Made by a program: the position numbers and the translations under genes. Positions 34,894 to 43,224 of a DNA stretch of 49,155 bases are shown one piece after another. Positions within the stretch are counted from its first letter, which is position 1; every line of letters begins with the position of its first letter. The DNA comes from Mycetocola reblochoni REB411 (GTDB taxonomy: Bacteria > Actinomycetota > Actinomycetes > Actinomycetales > Microbacteriaceae), in assembly GCF_900163835.1 (NCBI RefSeq), contig NZ_FUKR01000051.1, forward strand, positions 1 through 49,155. The letters are read 5' to 3'. The notes below the pieces were generated by a model that had not been told where the DNA came from, searched no databases, and was given only the letters and a program-made list of their open reading frames with translations.

Positions 34894-37800
34894 TCACAGG
34901 GTGCGGCTGCTGCGCCGTTGCTGTGCTCCAGGCGCCGTATCCTGCTGGTCAGGCTGATGGCTGGCGAGGAGCCCGCGGGCGCGTTCGTAGTCGATCCTCT
35001 GCGCGTCATCGTCGGGGACGGGGCCGAGAGGGCTGGTCGAGGTGACGCCCCACCTGTCCCGGTACGCGGCAACCACTCGCACCACGGTCACTCGTGCGTC
35101 CGGGTCGAGATCGTCGAAGGTTCTCATCCACGGCTCGGGCCGTTCAATGGCTGTGGTGGTGAGGGCGTCGAGGCGTTGCCGCATGAGCTGCTCCCGCTCC
35201 TGGAGCACTTGCTGCATGGCCGGGTCGGTGACGCCCGTCGCGCGCGGGAGGAGGCCGGCGATCAGCGACACCCGACGTGCCGAGGGCCGGTAGGTGGCCG
35301 CGACTTTCTGGACCCGGTAGCGCAGCAGCGACCCGAGATCATCCACCCCGTCCAGGCCACCGGCGCGGATGATGCGTGGGAGGAGGTCGTCGATGTCGTG
35401 CCCGTCTGCTTCGAGGCGGCGCAGTTCGGTGGTGAGGATCCCGAACGACTCCGTCTCGACAAGTTCGTCGATCGCCTGTGGGGTGAGGCCGCCGTGTTCG
35501 AGGAGAGTGACCCACCGGTCCTGCTGCGCGTCCTGGGCGATGGTGTCGTACTCGGCAGCCAGCTGCGCGAGCGAGCCCCACATGTCCTGCTCGGTCGTGA
35601 TGGTCTCGTTTGCGGATTGCTCGGCCCCGACCTGCTGCAGGATGCCGTAGAGGATGCTCCGAGCGGTCATCTGCAGGTCATCCCGGTGCTGGTGCTCTTC
35701 CAGGTGATGTTCATCGGTCGCGATGTAGGCGCGGTTGGATTCCCGGCCGCGGGTCATGGCGACGTAGAGGGACTCGCGGGTCATCTCGGGTGAGTGAACG
35801 ATCGCGTGCGCGGTATCGACGGTGGAGCCTTGGGCGCGGTGGGCCGTGATGGCATACCCGAGTTCGACATGCTCGCTGACGTACACGGCAGGGAGTGCGA
35901 TTGTTGTGCGCCATTTGGAGTGTGCGCGGCGGACGGTGAGGGATCCGTCGTCGTGAGCTTGGGTAACGGTCCACCGGTCGCCGTTCTTCACCCACCCGCA
36001 GCCCAGCGCGAGACGTCGGTCGTTCTTGCGGGTGATGACCAGGTCGCCACGGGATGTCTCGTTCCCGTCATGGAGCCGGACGCCATCGAGGGCGACGTCG
36101 CCTGCGAGGATCCGGTCGGTGCGGGCGCGGGTGTTGAGTTCAGAAACGGTGTCGAGGGTCTCGGCAATCAACACCGACGACTTCCCCTCTGCTTGATCGC
36201 TACGCCACGCCTGATATGCCTGCTCGAGGATGTCCTCGTAGCCGCCTGGGGTGATGCGGTCGTGGTCGAGGTAGGTGTCGATGACGTCGGTGTCGCCGAT
36301 CCGCAGGCCAAGGGAGGCGTGTTTCTCCCACTCGTTGCGGAACCGGCGCACATCAGTCAGCTCCGGGGCATCGTCCCGGTCGCGGACGACCATTCCGAAC
36401 GCCCCACCCGCATCCACGGCCGCGAGCTGCGCCCAGTCGCCGACAAGGAGTACCTTCGCGCCGGCCTCGGTGGCGTGGGTGGTGATGGTGTCGAGGGCGA
36501 GGGTTCCTGCGAGTGAGGCTTCGTCGATGATGACGAGTTGGCCGGGTGTGAGGTTCCAGTTGCCGTGGCGGTGTTCGTGGAGCCACTTCGCCGTGTTCTC
36601 CGTCGAGATCCCCAGATCCCCTGCCAGGCCATCCGCTGCGGCAGCAGACGGTGCGAGGCCGATCACTGAGCCGGTACCGTGGTGTTTCTCCCACGCTCGC
36701 CGCAACGCGGACATCGTCGTGGTCTTCCCCGTCCCGGCGGGGCCGACAAGGACGTCGAGGGTGCGGGCGGAGACACCGATCTTCGCGATCGCCCGCTCCT
36801 GATCCGGTGACAACACATGCCCGTCGCGGTTCTTCGTGCGTGCTGCCTGCTCAACCCATGCCAGCGGCACCGTCGGCGCGCTCCTGTCGTTCGACGCGGC
36901 GAGGAGACGATCCTCCGCCGCGATCACCCGTTCAGACGAGAACACGGTCGCGGCTTTCGGGCGGAACACGCTGGACCCGTCTGGGCGGCGGAATGACGGC
37001 GGGCTCGACGCCAACTCCGGCGGGGTCAATTGCAGCGAGACGCGTTCGGCGGCGTCGACGATTTGCTGGGTGATCGTATCGCGGTCGTTCGCGGACGCGA
37101 ACCGGAGTGCCATCGTCTGCCGGACGGCCTCGGCGTGGAGGTTCCATCGTTTCCACGTCGCTCGCCGATCACCCACCCGCGCCACCACCACTTCGGCGAC
37201 CTGATCGAGATCGGCGAGGGGGATGTCGTCGGCGCGCAACAACGGCTCCCCGGCGCTTCCGGCCAGGAGCGTTGTGGCCCACGTCGGAGCATCCTCCCCA
37301 AGAAGTTCGGTGGCGCGTTCCCGCCACCTGGTGGTGAGGTCGCTCAGCGAGTGGTGCTGCTTCGGGGGTCGAGTCTCCAAGGTGGCTTGTTGCCGGAACT
37401 GCCACAACAACTTCGGTGACGGCTGCCTCCCATGCCTGGTCACGTAGTCGGCGACGAGGCGGTCCTTGACCTGCTCAATATCGCGCGTGCGGGAGGAGAA
37501 CTCATCCATCAGTTCCTGCGGCACCCCGGTGATCTCCCACGCCGTCGACCTGCCCGCACCACGCTCGCGCGCCTCCCACCCGACGCCGAGCACCTGGGTG
37601 AGGTGGTCGGAGAGGACTGCGTTGTAATGCTCCGACAACCCCGTCACCGCCGCATGGATCGCACGGGAGTCGAGGGTGCGCCACTTCCCGTCGTGGACGG
37701 CTTGGACTCGGTTCGCGACCACGACATGAGTGTGCAGTTGCGGGTCCGAGGCTCGAGAGTCGTAGTGGTCATAGGCAGCCGCGATCACCCCTTGTACCTC

Positions 37801-38403
37801 GACTTGAGCGACTGCGCCCCGCGGCCCTTTCGCGCCGATCCGGGTCATCGCGACATTGCGCTCGAACAGGTCGATCACGTCCTGGATCGCGGCGTGGTGC
37901 GCCCGGGCGATCAGCGCCTGCGTGCCCCCGTCGGCAACCGCCCAGAGCGTCGAGACGGACTTCGGGACCGAGAAGGTCAAATCGAACCCCGCCACCGGAG
38001 CACCCATCGGCTTCGCTGCTTCCTCGGCCTCGATCAGCGCGGTCTGGGTCGCACGCTCCTCGCCGATGAGCGTGTCAGGGAGTTTCTCGAGGCGACGATC
38101 GACACGTTCCGCGGCGGTCGCGAACTTCCGGTACGGGCGACCCAGCGGCTCGCCGCTGTTCGGGTCCCGCCCGAACCCCATCAACCGTCGCAACTGCTCC
38201 TCACTTACCAGGCCACCATCGGCCACACCGCGTGAGAGACCGTCAAGCCCGGATCCTGCCCAGGTGCCCGGTGGTGTTCCGGACTCAAGGTAGTACCTCG
38301 TGAGTGCGGCCGGGGCGTCGCGGGCGCCATCGCCGGCAACGACAGAACTCAGCAGATACCGGTACCCGTCACCTGCCGTCATCACCCTGATCGACACCGT
38401 CAC
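34894..38403 (-). CDS. MobF-family relaxase with a C-terminal helicase
   Basis: 1169 residues from GTG 38403; a TTG two codons upstream is also in frame. The N-terminal TrwC relaxase domain shows catalytic Tyr residues in LTRYYLESG (near 38) and the three-His metal motif in DPQLHTHVVV (near 225). The C-terminal half is a RecD-like helicase with Walker A VGPAGTGKTT and Walker B VIIDEAS. MobF proteins nick and unwind DNA for conjugative transfer. The C-terminal end is Gln/Arg-rich. No coupling protein or type IV secretion gene is in view, so the element is either mobilizable in trans or extends beyond the part seen here. An oriT would be expected near 38.4-38.7 kb. Confidence 0.9.
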   Translation of the reverse strand: MTVSIRVMTAGDGYRYLLSSVVAGDGARDAPAALTRYYLESGTPPGTWAGSGLDGLSRGVADGGLVSEEQLRRLMGFGRDPNSGEPLGRPYRKFATAAERVDRRLEKLPDTLIGEERATQTALIEAEEAAKPMGAPVAGFDLTFSVPKSVSTLWAVADGGTQALIARAHHAAIQDVIDLFERNVAMTRIGAKGPRGAVAQVEVQGVIAAAYDHYDSRASDPQLHTHVVVANRVQAVHDGKWRTLDSRAIHAAVTGLSEHYNAVLSDHLTQVLGVGWEARERGAGRSTAWEITGVPQELMDEFSSRTRDIEQVKDRLVADYVTRHGRQPSPKLLWQFRQQATLETRPPKQHHSLSDLTTRWRERATELLGEDAPTWATTLLAGSAGEPLLRADDIPLADLDQVAEVVVARVGDRRATWKRWNLHAEAVRQTMALRFASANDRDTITQQIVDAAERVSLQLTPPELASSPPSFRRPDGSSVFRPKAATVFSSERVIAAEDRLLAASNDRSAPTVPLAWVEQAARTKNRDGHVLSPDQERAIAKIGVSARTLDVLVGPAGTGKTTTMSALRRAWEKHHGTGSVIGLAPSAAAADGLAGDLGISTENTAKWLHEHRHGNWNLTPGQLVIIDEASLAGTLALDTITTHATEAGAKVLLVGDWAQLAAVDAGGAFGMVVRDRDDAPELTDVRRFRNEWEKHASLGLRIGDTDVIDTYLDHDRITPGGYEDILEQAYQAWRSDQAEGKSSVLIAETLDTVSELNTRARTDRILAGDVALDGVRLHDGNETSRGDLVITRKNDRRLALGCGWVKNGDRWTVTQAHDDGSLTVRRAHSKWRTTIALPAVYVSEHVELGYAITAHRAQGSTVDTAHAIVHSPEMTRESLYVAMTRGRESNRAYIATDEHHLEEHQHRDDLQMTARSILYGILQQVGAEQSANETITTEQDMWGSLAQLAAEYDTIAQDAQQDRWVTLLEHGGLTPQAIDELVETESFGILTTELRRLEADGHDIDDLLPRIIRAGGLDGVDDLGSLLRYRVQKVAATYRPSARRVSLIAGLLPRATGVTDPAMQQVLQEREQLMRQRLDALTTTAIERPEPWMRTFDDLDPDARVTVVRVVAAYRDRWGVTSTSPLGPVPDDDAQRIDYERARGLLASHQPDQQDTAPGAQQRRSSRTL

Positions 38404-38706
38404 ACCCAACAGGTACGCGACGTCCCTTCCGCCGGACTACACCGCGGACGGGGTTCCTGGCTCGAAGTCCCAACGAGTCAATGTGAGTCATTGCCTTCCC
38501 TTCGGTCAACGCAGTCCCAGATCCACCGTTTCCATGACACTCCCGTCAATGTGGACGTGGCGTCGCAAATGACGACGGAGTCCAGCAGCTACTGACTATC
38601 CGCGCCCAGGTAGGGCCGTGACGCGCGGTCCACCGTCCGGCCGTGACAGGGGGTGATGGATGGAACCAACTGGCAGCGCGCGCCGTCGTCCGGTACGGTG
38701 GGTGGT

Positions 38707-38727
38707 ATGCATTTGTACTTCCTGTGA
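38707..38727 (+). CDS. six-codon leader peptide (MHLYFL) of the ABC-F gene
   Basis: ATG-CAT-TTG-TAC-TTC-CTG-TGA, starting about eight bases after a possible -10 element, so it may be translated leaderless. It precedes hairpins that lead to an antibiotic-resistance-type ABC-F gene. Length and hydrophobic-aromatic make-up recall the streptococcal msrD leader MYLIFM, on which macrolide-bound ribosomes stall. The function is inferred by analogy. Confidence 0.55.
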   Translation: MHLYFL

Positions 38728-38809
38728 CGGCTGGGCAGGCCTACCGCGCTCGTTGAGTATCTCCGAGCCCGCGGCGGCTGCTCGTTCTGACCCTGCTGGG
38801 TCGCCGTCA
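38725..38809 (+). promoter_or_regulatory. candidate attenuator hairpins downstream of the leader peptide
   Basis: The leader stop codon lies in TGACGGC (38725-38731), which is complementary to GCCGTCA at 38803-38809. Inside the span is a compact hairpin GACCC-TGCT-GGGTC (38789-38802) directly before the second arm, and an AGCC/GGCT-type stem near 38767-38780. A ribosome stalled on the leader would cover the first arm and change the folding. No long T run is seen. Confidence 0.5.
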
Positions 38810-38862
38810 TTTGCGTACCCGTTTGCCTCTCGGCTTGTGGTGCGTCGTTTCGAAGGATTCGA

Positions 38863-40518
38863 ATGCTCACCCCTACCCACGTTCATCCGGCGCGCCATCG
38901 CGCGCAGCTCACCGCTTCCGATGTTTCCCTCATGCGAGGAGCGACATCCGTTCTCAACCACGTCGATGTCGTCCTTACTGCCCGTTCTCGAGTCGCGATC
39001 GTTGGCGAGAACGGGCGCGGAAAATCAAGCCTCCTTCATGTGCTCGCTGGCACGCTTTTGCCAGACAGCGGGGTGGTCCAGCGCATCGGCACGCTCGGCC
39101 TCGCCGAACAAGAAATGACCGCTTCCGATAGCCGAACCGTTGGGCAGGCTGTTGCCGAAGCGATCGCCGAGCCACTCGCCGCGCTGGCGGCACTCGACGT
39201 CGCCGCTCAGGCTCTCGCCGACAGGAAGGATGGGGCCGCAACGGAGTATGCGGCCATGTTGGAGCTTGCTGGAGCGCTCGATGCCTGGGATGCCGAGCGC
39301 CGTGTGCAGATCGCACTCGACGCGCTCAACGCAGTGACAGAAATGGCGAGGTTACTCGCTGATCTTTCCGTGGGGCAGCGCTACCGGGTGCGGTTGGCCT
39401 GTCTCCTGGGAGCTGAGGACGACTTTTTGCTGCTCGATGAGCCCACCAACCACCTCGACCGCAGCGGACTCGAGTTCTTGACCGCGCAGCTCCGAGCGCG
39501 CAGTGGTGGCGTCGTCATCGTCAGCCACGATCGAGCGCTCCTGTCCGATGTCGCGGACACCATCATCGACCTTGACCCGACCCCCGACGATCGCCCGCGT
39601 GTCTACGGCAGCGGCTATACGGGATATCGGGAGGGGCGTCTCGCAGAAAGGGAGCGTTGGGAACAGGACTACGAGCGTCAGCAGGCGGAACACGCGCGGC
39701 TTCAAGACAGTCTCAGCGCCGCACAGAACCGACTCGTGTCGGGGTGGCGTCCGGAGAAAGGCACCAACAAGCACGGCCGGGCCACCCGGGCGGGCGGACT
39801 GGTACAGAATGTGCATCGGCGTCAGGAAGCGCTCGAAGCGCACGCGGTGACCGTGCCGGAACCGCCGCAGCTCTTCCGCTTTTCCGACCTTCCCACCCGA
39901 ACCGGTGCGGCACTACTGAGCGTCGATCGTGTCAGTGTTGCCGGGCGGTTGGCCGGGCCGGTGTCATTCACGCTGTCACACCGTGGTCGACTTGTCGTAA
40001 CTGGCCCGAACGGAGCGGGGAAGTCGACGCTGCTGGGCGTGGTCAGCGGCGAACTCGCACCGGACACGGGCGCGGCTCGACTGCCAGGGGGCACCCGCAT
40101 CGGATTCCTCCACCAAGAAACCGCACTGCCCTTGGACCGGCGGGCGAGCGAGCTCTATGCCGCACATACCGGCGCGCTCGTCTCGGAAGGCGTTCTGGAG
40201 TCATCCGAGGCGGTCGGGCTCTCTCAACTTGGTCTCTTACGACCCCGTGAGGCAGGCAAGCAGGTAGGAGAACTATCGATGGGCCAACAGCGCCGCCTCG
40301 ACCTCGCGCTCGTGCTCTCGACACGCCCTCACGTACTACTCCTGGACGAACCCACCAATCACCTCTCCATCGCTCTCGTCGACGAACTCACGGCGGCGCT
40401 CGGAGCAACCCCAGCGGCCGTGCTGTTGTCCACCCACGACCGGCAACTCCTCCGCGACGTCGCCGGCTGGCCGCAGCTTCACCTGACTGCGACGACTCAG
40501 GGCGAGGTGCTGGTATGA
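38863..40518 (+). CDS. ABC-F ribosomal protection protein (antibiotic-resistance type)
   Basis: 551 residues, no membrane segments. Two ABC domains: Walker A GENGRGKSS (48-56), signature LSVGQRYR, Walker B LLLDEPTNHLD; then Walker A GPNGAGKST, signature LSMGQQRR, Walker B LLLDEPTNHLS. The charged linker between them (about residues 255-325) would reach into the ribosome to dislodge bound drugs. The pairing with an MFS efflux gene and a leader peptide fits Msr/Vga/TlrC-like proteins acting against macrolides, lincosamides or related drugs; the exact drug cannot be read off. ATG 38863 follows AAGGA at good spacing. Its last codon overlaps the MFS start as ATGA. Confidence 0.85.
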   Translation: MLTPTHVHPARHRAQLTASDVSLMRGATSVLNHVDVVLTARSRVAIVGENGRGKSSLLHVLAGTLLPDSGVVQRIGTLGLAEQEMTASDSRTVGQAVAEAIAEPLAALAALDVAAQALADRKDGAATEYAAMLELAGALDAWDAERRVQIALDALNAVTEMARLLADLSVGQRYRVRLACLLGAEDDFLLLDEPTNHLDRSGLEFLTAQLRARSGGVVIVSHDRALLSDVADTIIDLDPTPDDRPRVYGSGYTGYREGRLAERERWEQDYERQQAEHARLQDSLSAAQNRLVSGWRPEKGTNKHGRATRAGGLVQNVHRRQEALEAHAVTVPEPPQLFRFSDLPTRTGAALLSVDRVSVAGRLAGPVSFTLSHRGRLVVTGPNGAGKSTLLGVVSGELAPDTGAARLPGGTRIGFLHQETALPLDRRASELYAAHTGALVSEGVLESSEAVGLSQLGLLRPREAGKQVGELSMGQQRRLDLALVLSTRPHVLLLDEPTNHLSIALVDELTAALGATPAAVLLSTHDRQLLRDVAGWPQLHLTATTQGEVLV

Positions 40519-41783
40519 GCAAGAAGAACCTCAATCGGATCCGTGCGCTTCGTCCCCTGGCCTCACGCGACTATCGTCTCGTGTTCGCCGCGGTCGGCAT
40601 TGAAGTCTTCGGCACCGGTATGTGGACGATCGTCATGGTCTTTCAAGTGCTTGCGCTCGATGACAGTCCGCTCGCGCTTTCAGCGGTAGCAACTGGAATG
40701 AGCCTTGGCCTGTTCGCCTTCTCGATCCTGGGCGGTGTGGTCGCGGACCGTTTCTCCAAACGCCGCATCATCATCACCGTGCAAGGCTGCACCGCGGCAG
40801 CGATGACCGGGGTAGCAGTCTTGTCGCTCACCGGGTCCATCGAGTTGTGGCATGTCGGCGTCGCCTCGTTCGCAATGGGCGCAGGGAGCGCGTTCTTCTA
40901 TCCGGCCTACAGTGCGTATCTGCCTCAAGTACTTCCTGCTGAGGAACTCTTGGCCGCGAACGGGCTCGAAGGAGCTCTCCGCCCATCGATGGGTCAGGGC
41001 CTCGGGCCAGCCCTCGGAGGAATCACCGTCGGCATGTTCTTTCCGGCGATCGGGGCGGCTATCGTCGCAGCCTCGTACACGACCGCGTTCGTCATCACGC
41101 TGTTCCTCAGCCGACGCCAGGAGCTGACCGCGCCCGCGCTGCGGGAGGAGCGCACGAGCGTGTGGGGAGACCTCCGAGCGGGAGTGCGCTATGTGGTTGG
41201 CACGCGGTGGCTGCTCTGGACATTGATCTTCGGTTCCTCCCTCGCCCTCATCGTTCAAGGTCCTATCGAGGTGCTCTTGCCCTTCCTCACCCGCGACCGC
41301 TTCGAGGACGCCGAAGCCACCTTCGGTTTCCTCCTAGCCGCATACGGGATCGGCGGGGCGATCGGATCGCTGGTGGTCTCATCGCTGAAACTCCCTCGCC
41401 GCTATCTCACGTTCATGATCGTCTGCTGGGGCGGGGGAACACTCCCGCTCGTGGTCATTGGCGTTGCGGACAACCTGATCCTGATGCTCGCAGCACTGTT
41501 TATGGTCGGAGCACTCACTGGAGCGGGCGTCGTCATCTGGGGCACGCTATTGCAACGGCTGGTGCCGCTCGACATGATCGGTCGAGTCGCGAGCCTCGAC
41601 TTCTTCGTCTCGATCGCGTTCATGCCCGTCTCGATCGTCATCGCGGGGCCACTTTCCTTGGTCGTGCCCATTCCCGTGATATTCGTGATCGCGGGAATCA
41701 TCCCCCCAGCTCTCGCCGTGATCGCGATGCTGGCGGGACGCATGCGCGAAAGTGAGGAGCATCACCCCATGGACGCTCCCTAA
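40515..41783 (+). CDS. MFS drug efflux transporter (Mef-like)
   Basis: 422 residues with about twelve transmembrane helices and the loop motif GGVVADRFSKRR after helix 2. It belongs to the MFS_3-type family that includes macrolide exporters such as Mef(A). It is translationally coupled to the ABC-F gene by a four-base overlap. In streptococci mef(A) and msr(D) form a joint macrolide resistance unit with the opposite gene order; here protection comes first and efflux second. Confidence 0.82.
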   Translation: MSKKNLNRIRALRPLASRDYRLVFAAVGIEVFGTGMWTIVMVFQVLALDDSPLALSAVATGMSLGLFAFSILGGVVADRFSKRRIIITVQGCTAAAMTGVAVLSLTGSIELWHVGVASFAMGAGSAFFYPAYSAYLPQVLPAEELLAANGLEGALRPSMGQGLGPALGGITVGMFFPAIGAAIVAASYTTAFVITLFLSRRQELTAPALREERTSVWGDLRAGVRYVVGTRWLLWTLIFGSSLALIVQGPIEVLLPFLTRDRFEDAEATFGFLLAAYGIGGAIGSLVVSSLKLPRRYLTFMIVCWGGGTLPLVVIGVADNLILMLAALFMVGALTGAGVVIWGTLLQRLVPLDMIGRVASLDFFVSIAFMPVSIVIAGPLSLVVPIPVIFVIAGIIPPALAVIAMLAGRMRESEEHHPMDAP

Positions 41784-41788
41784 ACGAC

Positions 41789-42070
41789 ATGGCTTTCGAC
41801 ACGGCGCAGACGTTCCGCTTCGAGCCTGTGACGGTTCGAAGCGGAACAGTCTGCTCGGCCGTCGCCGCAGACGCACATGACTTCGTGAAATTGATCGTCG
41901 TGCTCGCCGGATCAATTGTGTTGAACAGCGAGTCCGGCGAGCGCCGTGTGAACTTCGGAGACACCGTTGTTTCCACGTCCAGCATCTTGCACGGATCTGC
42001 GTACTGCGCGAGCCAGTTGTCAGCCACGCAGCCGTTGACCGAAGCGTGGGACTGTGACTTTGGTTCCTGA
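41789..42070 (+). CDS. small cupin-like protein overlapping the AraC gene
   Basis: 93 residues resembling the N-terminal cupin half of an AraC regulator (LIVVLAGSIVLNSESGERRVNFGDTVV), with no DNA-binding domain. It starts five bases after the MFS stop and overlaps the AraC start by 17 bases. It may pair with the AraC protein as a separate sensor subunit, or be a leftover from a split or duplicated regulator. Function unknown. Confidence 0.6.
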   Translation: MAFDTAQTFRFEPVTVRSGTVCSAVAADAHDFVKLIVVLAGSIVLNSESGERRVNFGDTVVSTSSILHGSAYCASQLSATQPLTEAWDCDFGS

Positions 42071-42962
42071 AGCGTGCCTGTTTACCCCAGACAGGATCCC
42101 GCTATCGGTACGGGAGCAGACCGCGTACGGCGATTCGGGACCAGTGGTGGTGGCCTCAGTGAAGGTTGTGTTCACTATCTCTGGGTGGGCACGCGTTCAC
42201 TCACCGGTGGGAGAGGTGCTCTTGGAACCGGGGAGCATCCTTACAATCCCGGCAGGTGTCGAGTGTCGAGGGTTCCCTGACGGTCATGCCCGTACGGTGA
42301 CGTTCTACTTCCATCCTGAGTATCTGGCCGATCAAGTGCGCTGGCTGTCTGCGACACATCCCCTTGTGCAGCATCTACACCGCGCGCTGGAGGATCTGCC
42401 GCAACTGCACCAGTTGCAATTGGCAGCCTCAGCAATGCGCGACCTTGCACCAACATTGGTGCTCATAGCGCGTCAACGCTGGGGCAAGATCGGAAGCTTC
42501 GCAATGTTGTCGATGACTACGGACATATTCGAAGCAGTGGGACGTCTGGCCGGTATCGCATCGGAGACTGCCGAGGGATCAATGGTCGCGGGGCAAGCTC
42601 CGCGTCGGGAAGTTGTTCTGGCGATCGCACTGCTGCGCGCCGACCTGGGGCGTGACTGGCGGATCAATGAGTTGGCCAGCGAGGTCGCGTTGTCAGGCTC
42701 GCAACTAGCCCGATTGTTTCGCGCCCAGATTGGAGTGTCGCCGGCGGCGCTTCTTCGCCAGCTGCGAGCAGACCAGATGGCCGAGCTTCTCGCCACCACG
42801 AAACTCGGCGTGGCCGAAATCGCCACAGCCGTCGGGTGGAGCGACCCTGCCGTCGCATCGCGAGCCTTCAAGCAACGCTACGGGGCAGCCCCTCGCGCCT
42901 ATGCGAGCTTTACACGCAACAAAATGCACGAACGAAACTCGCCACAGGAACCGATCCTATGA
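42054..42962 (+). CDS. AraC-family transcriptional regulator
   Basis: 302 residues from GTG 42054. The N-terminal cupin-like sensor (about 1-110) is followed by a double helix-turn-helix at about 195-290, with WRINELASEVALSGSQLARLFRAQIGVSPAALLRQLR and the second motif EIATAVGWSDPAVASRAFKQRYG. It is the last gene of the run leader, ABC-F, MFS, cupin, AraC and may control this group or a mobile-element function. An inducer cannot be named. Confidence 0.83.
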   Translation: MTLVPEACLFTPDRIPLSVREQTAYGDSGPVVVASVKVVFTISGWARVHSPVGEVLLEPGSILTIPAGVECRGFPDGHARTVTFYFHPEYLADQVRWLSATHPLVQHLHRALEDLPQLHQLQLAASAMRDLAPTLVLIARQRWGKIGSFAMLSMTTDIFEAVGRLAGIASETAEGSMVAGQAPRREVVLAIALLRADLGRDWRINELASEVALSGSQLARLFRAQIGVSPAALLRQLRADQMAELLATTKLGVAEIATAVGWSDPAVASRAFKQRYGAAPRAYASFTRNKMHERNSPQEPIL

Positions 42963-43224
42963 ATTGCGCATGTCCATGGCCCTCGGCAGCAGGAGCCTCC
43001 ACTCGTTGATTGCCGATCGTGTGTGGGAGAAATCTGGCAGTGGGAATCAGCGACGCCCAGGCACCTCGTGGAGCTCTGATCTGGCGCGTGGGCGCTGACT
43101 CTCGCGTGGCGTCCACGCTGGGGCTGTGTGGGCTCGACTTCGTCGGTGTGGCTCGTACCTGCCGGATGAGCTTGTTCGTCGCACACGAGCGCGGACAGGC
43201 CCCGAACAGCAGGGAGCCACCGTC

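Larger units (their letters stand above)
38404..38862. promoter_or_regulatory. divergent control region between relaxase and ABC-F genes
   Basis: No protein gene of normal size. The left part has a small inverted repeat CAATG-TGAGT-CATTG at 38479-38493, inside a direct repeat of GAGTCA and close to a further GTCAATGTGG; these could belong to oriT or to relaxase control. The right part holds a possible promoter (TGGCAG at 38671, TACGGT at 38694, 17-bp spacer), a six-codon leader frame, hairpins, and a ribosome binding site set inside a hairpin loop just before the ABC-F start. Confidence 0.6.

Noticed and set aside
38660-39118. 152-codon frame overlapping the ABC-F start
   Set aside because: Ser/Arg-rich without conserved features. 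It runs through the leader and hairpin region in a different frame from the ABC-F protein.
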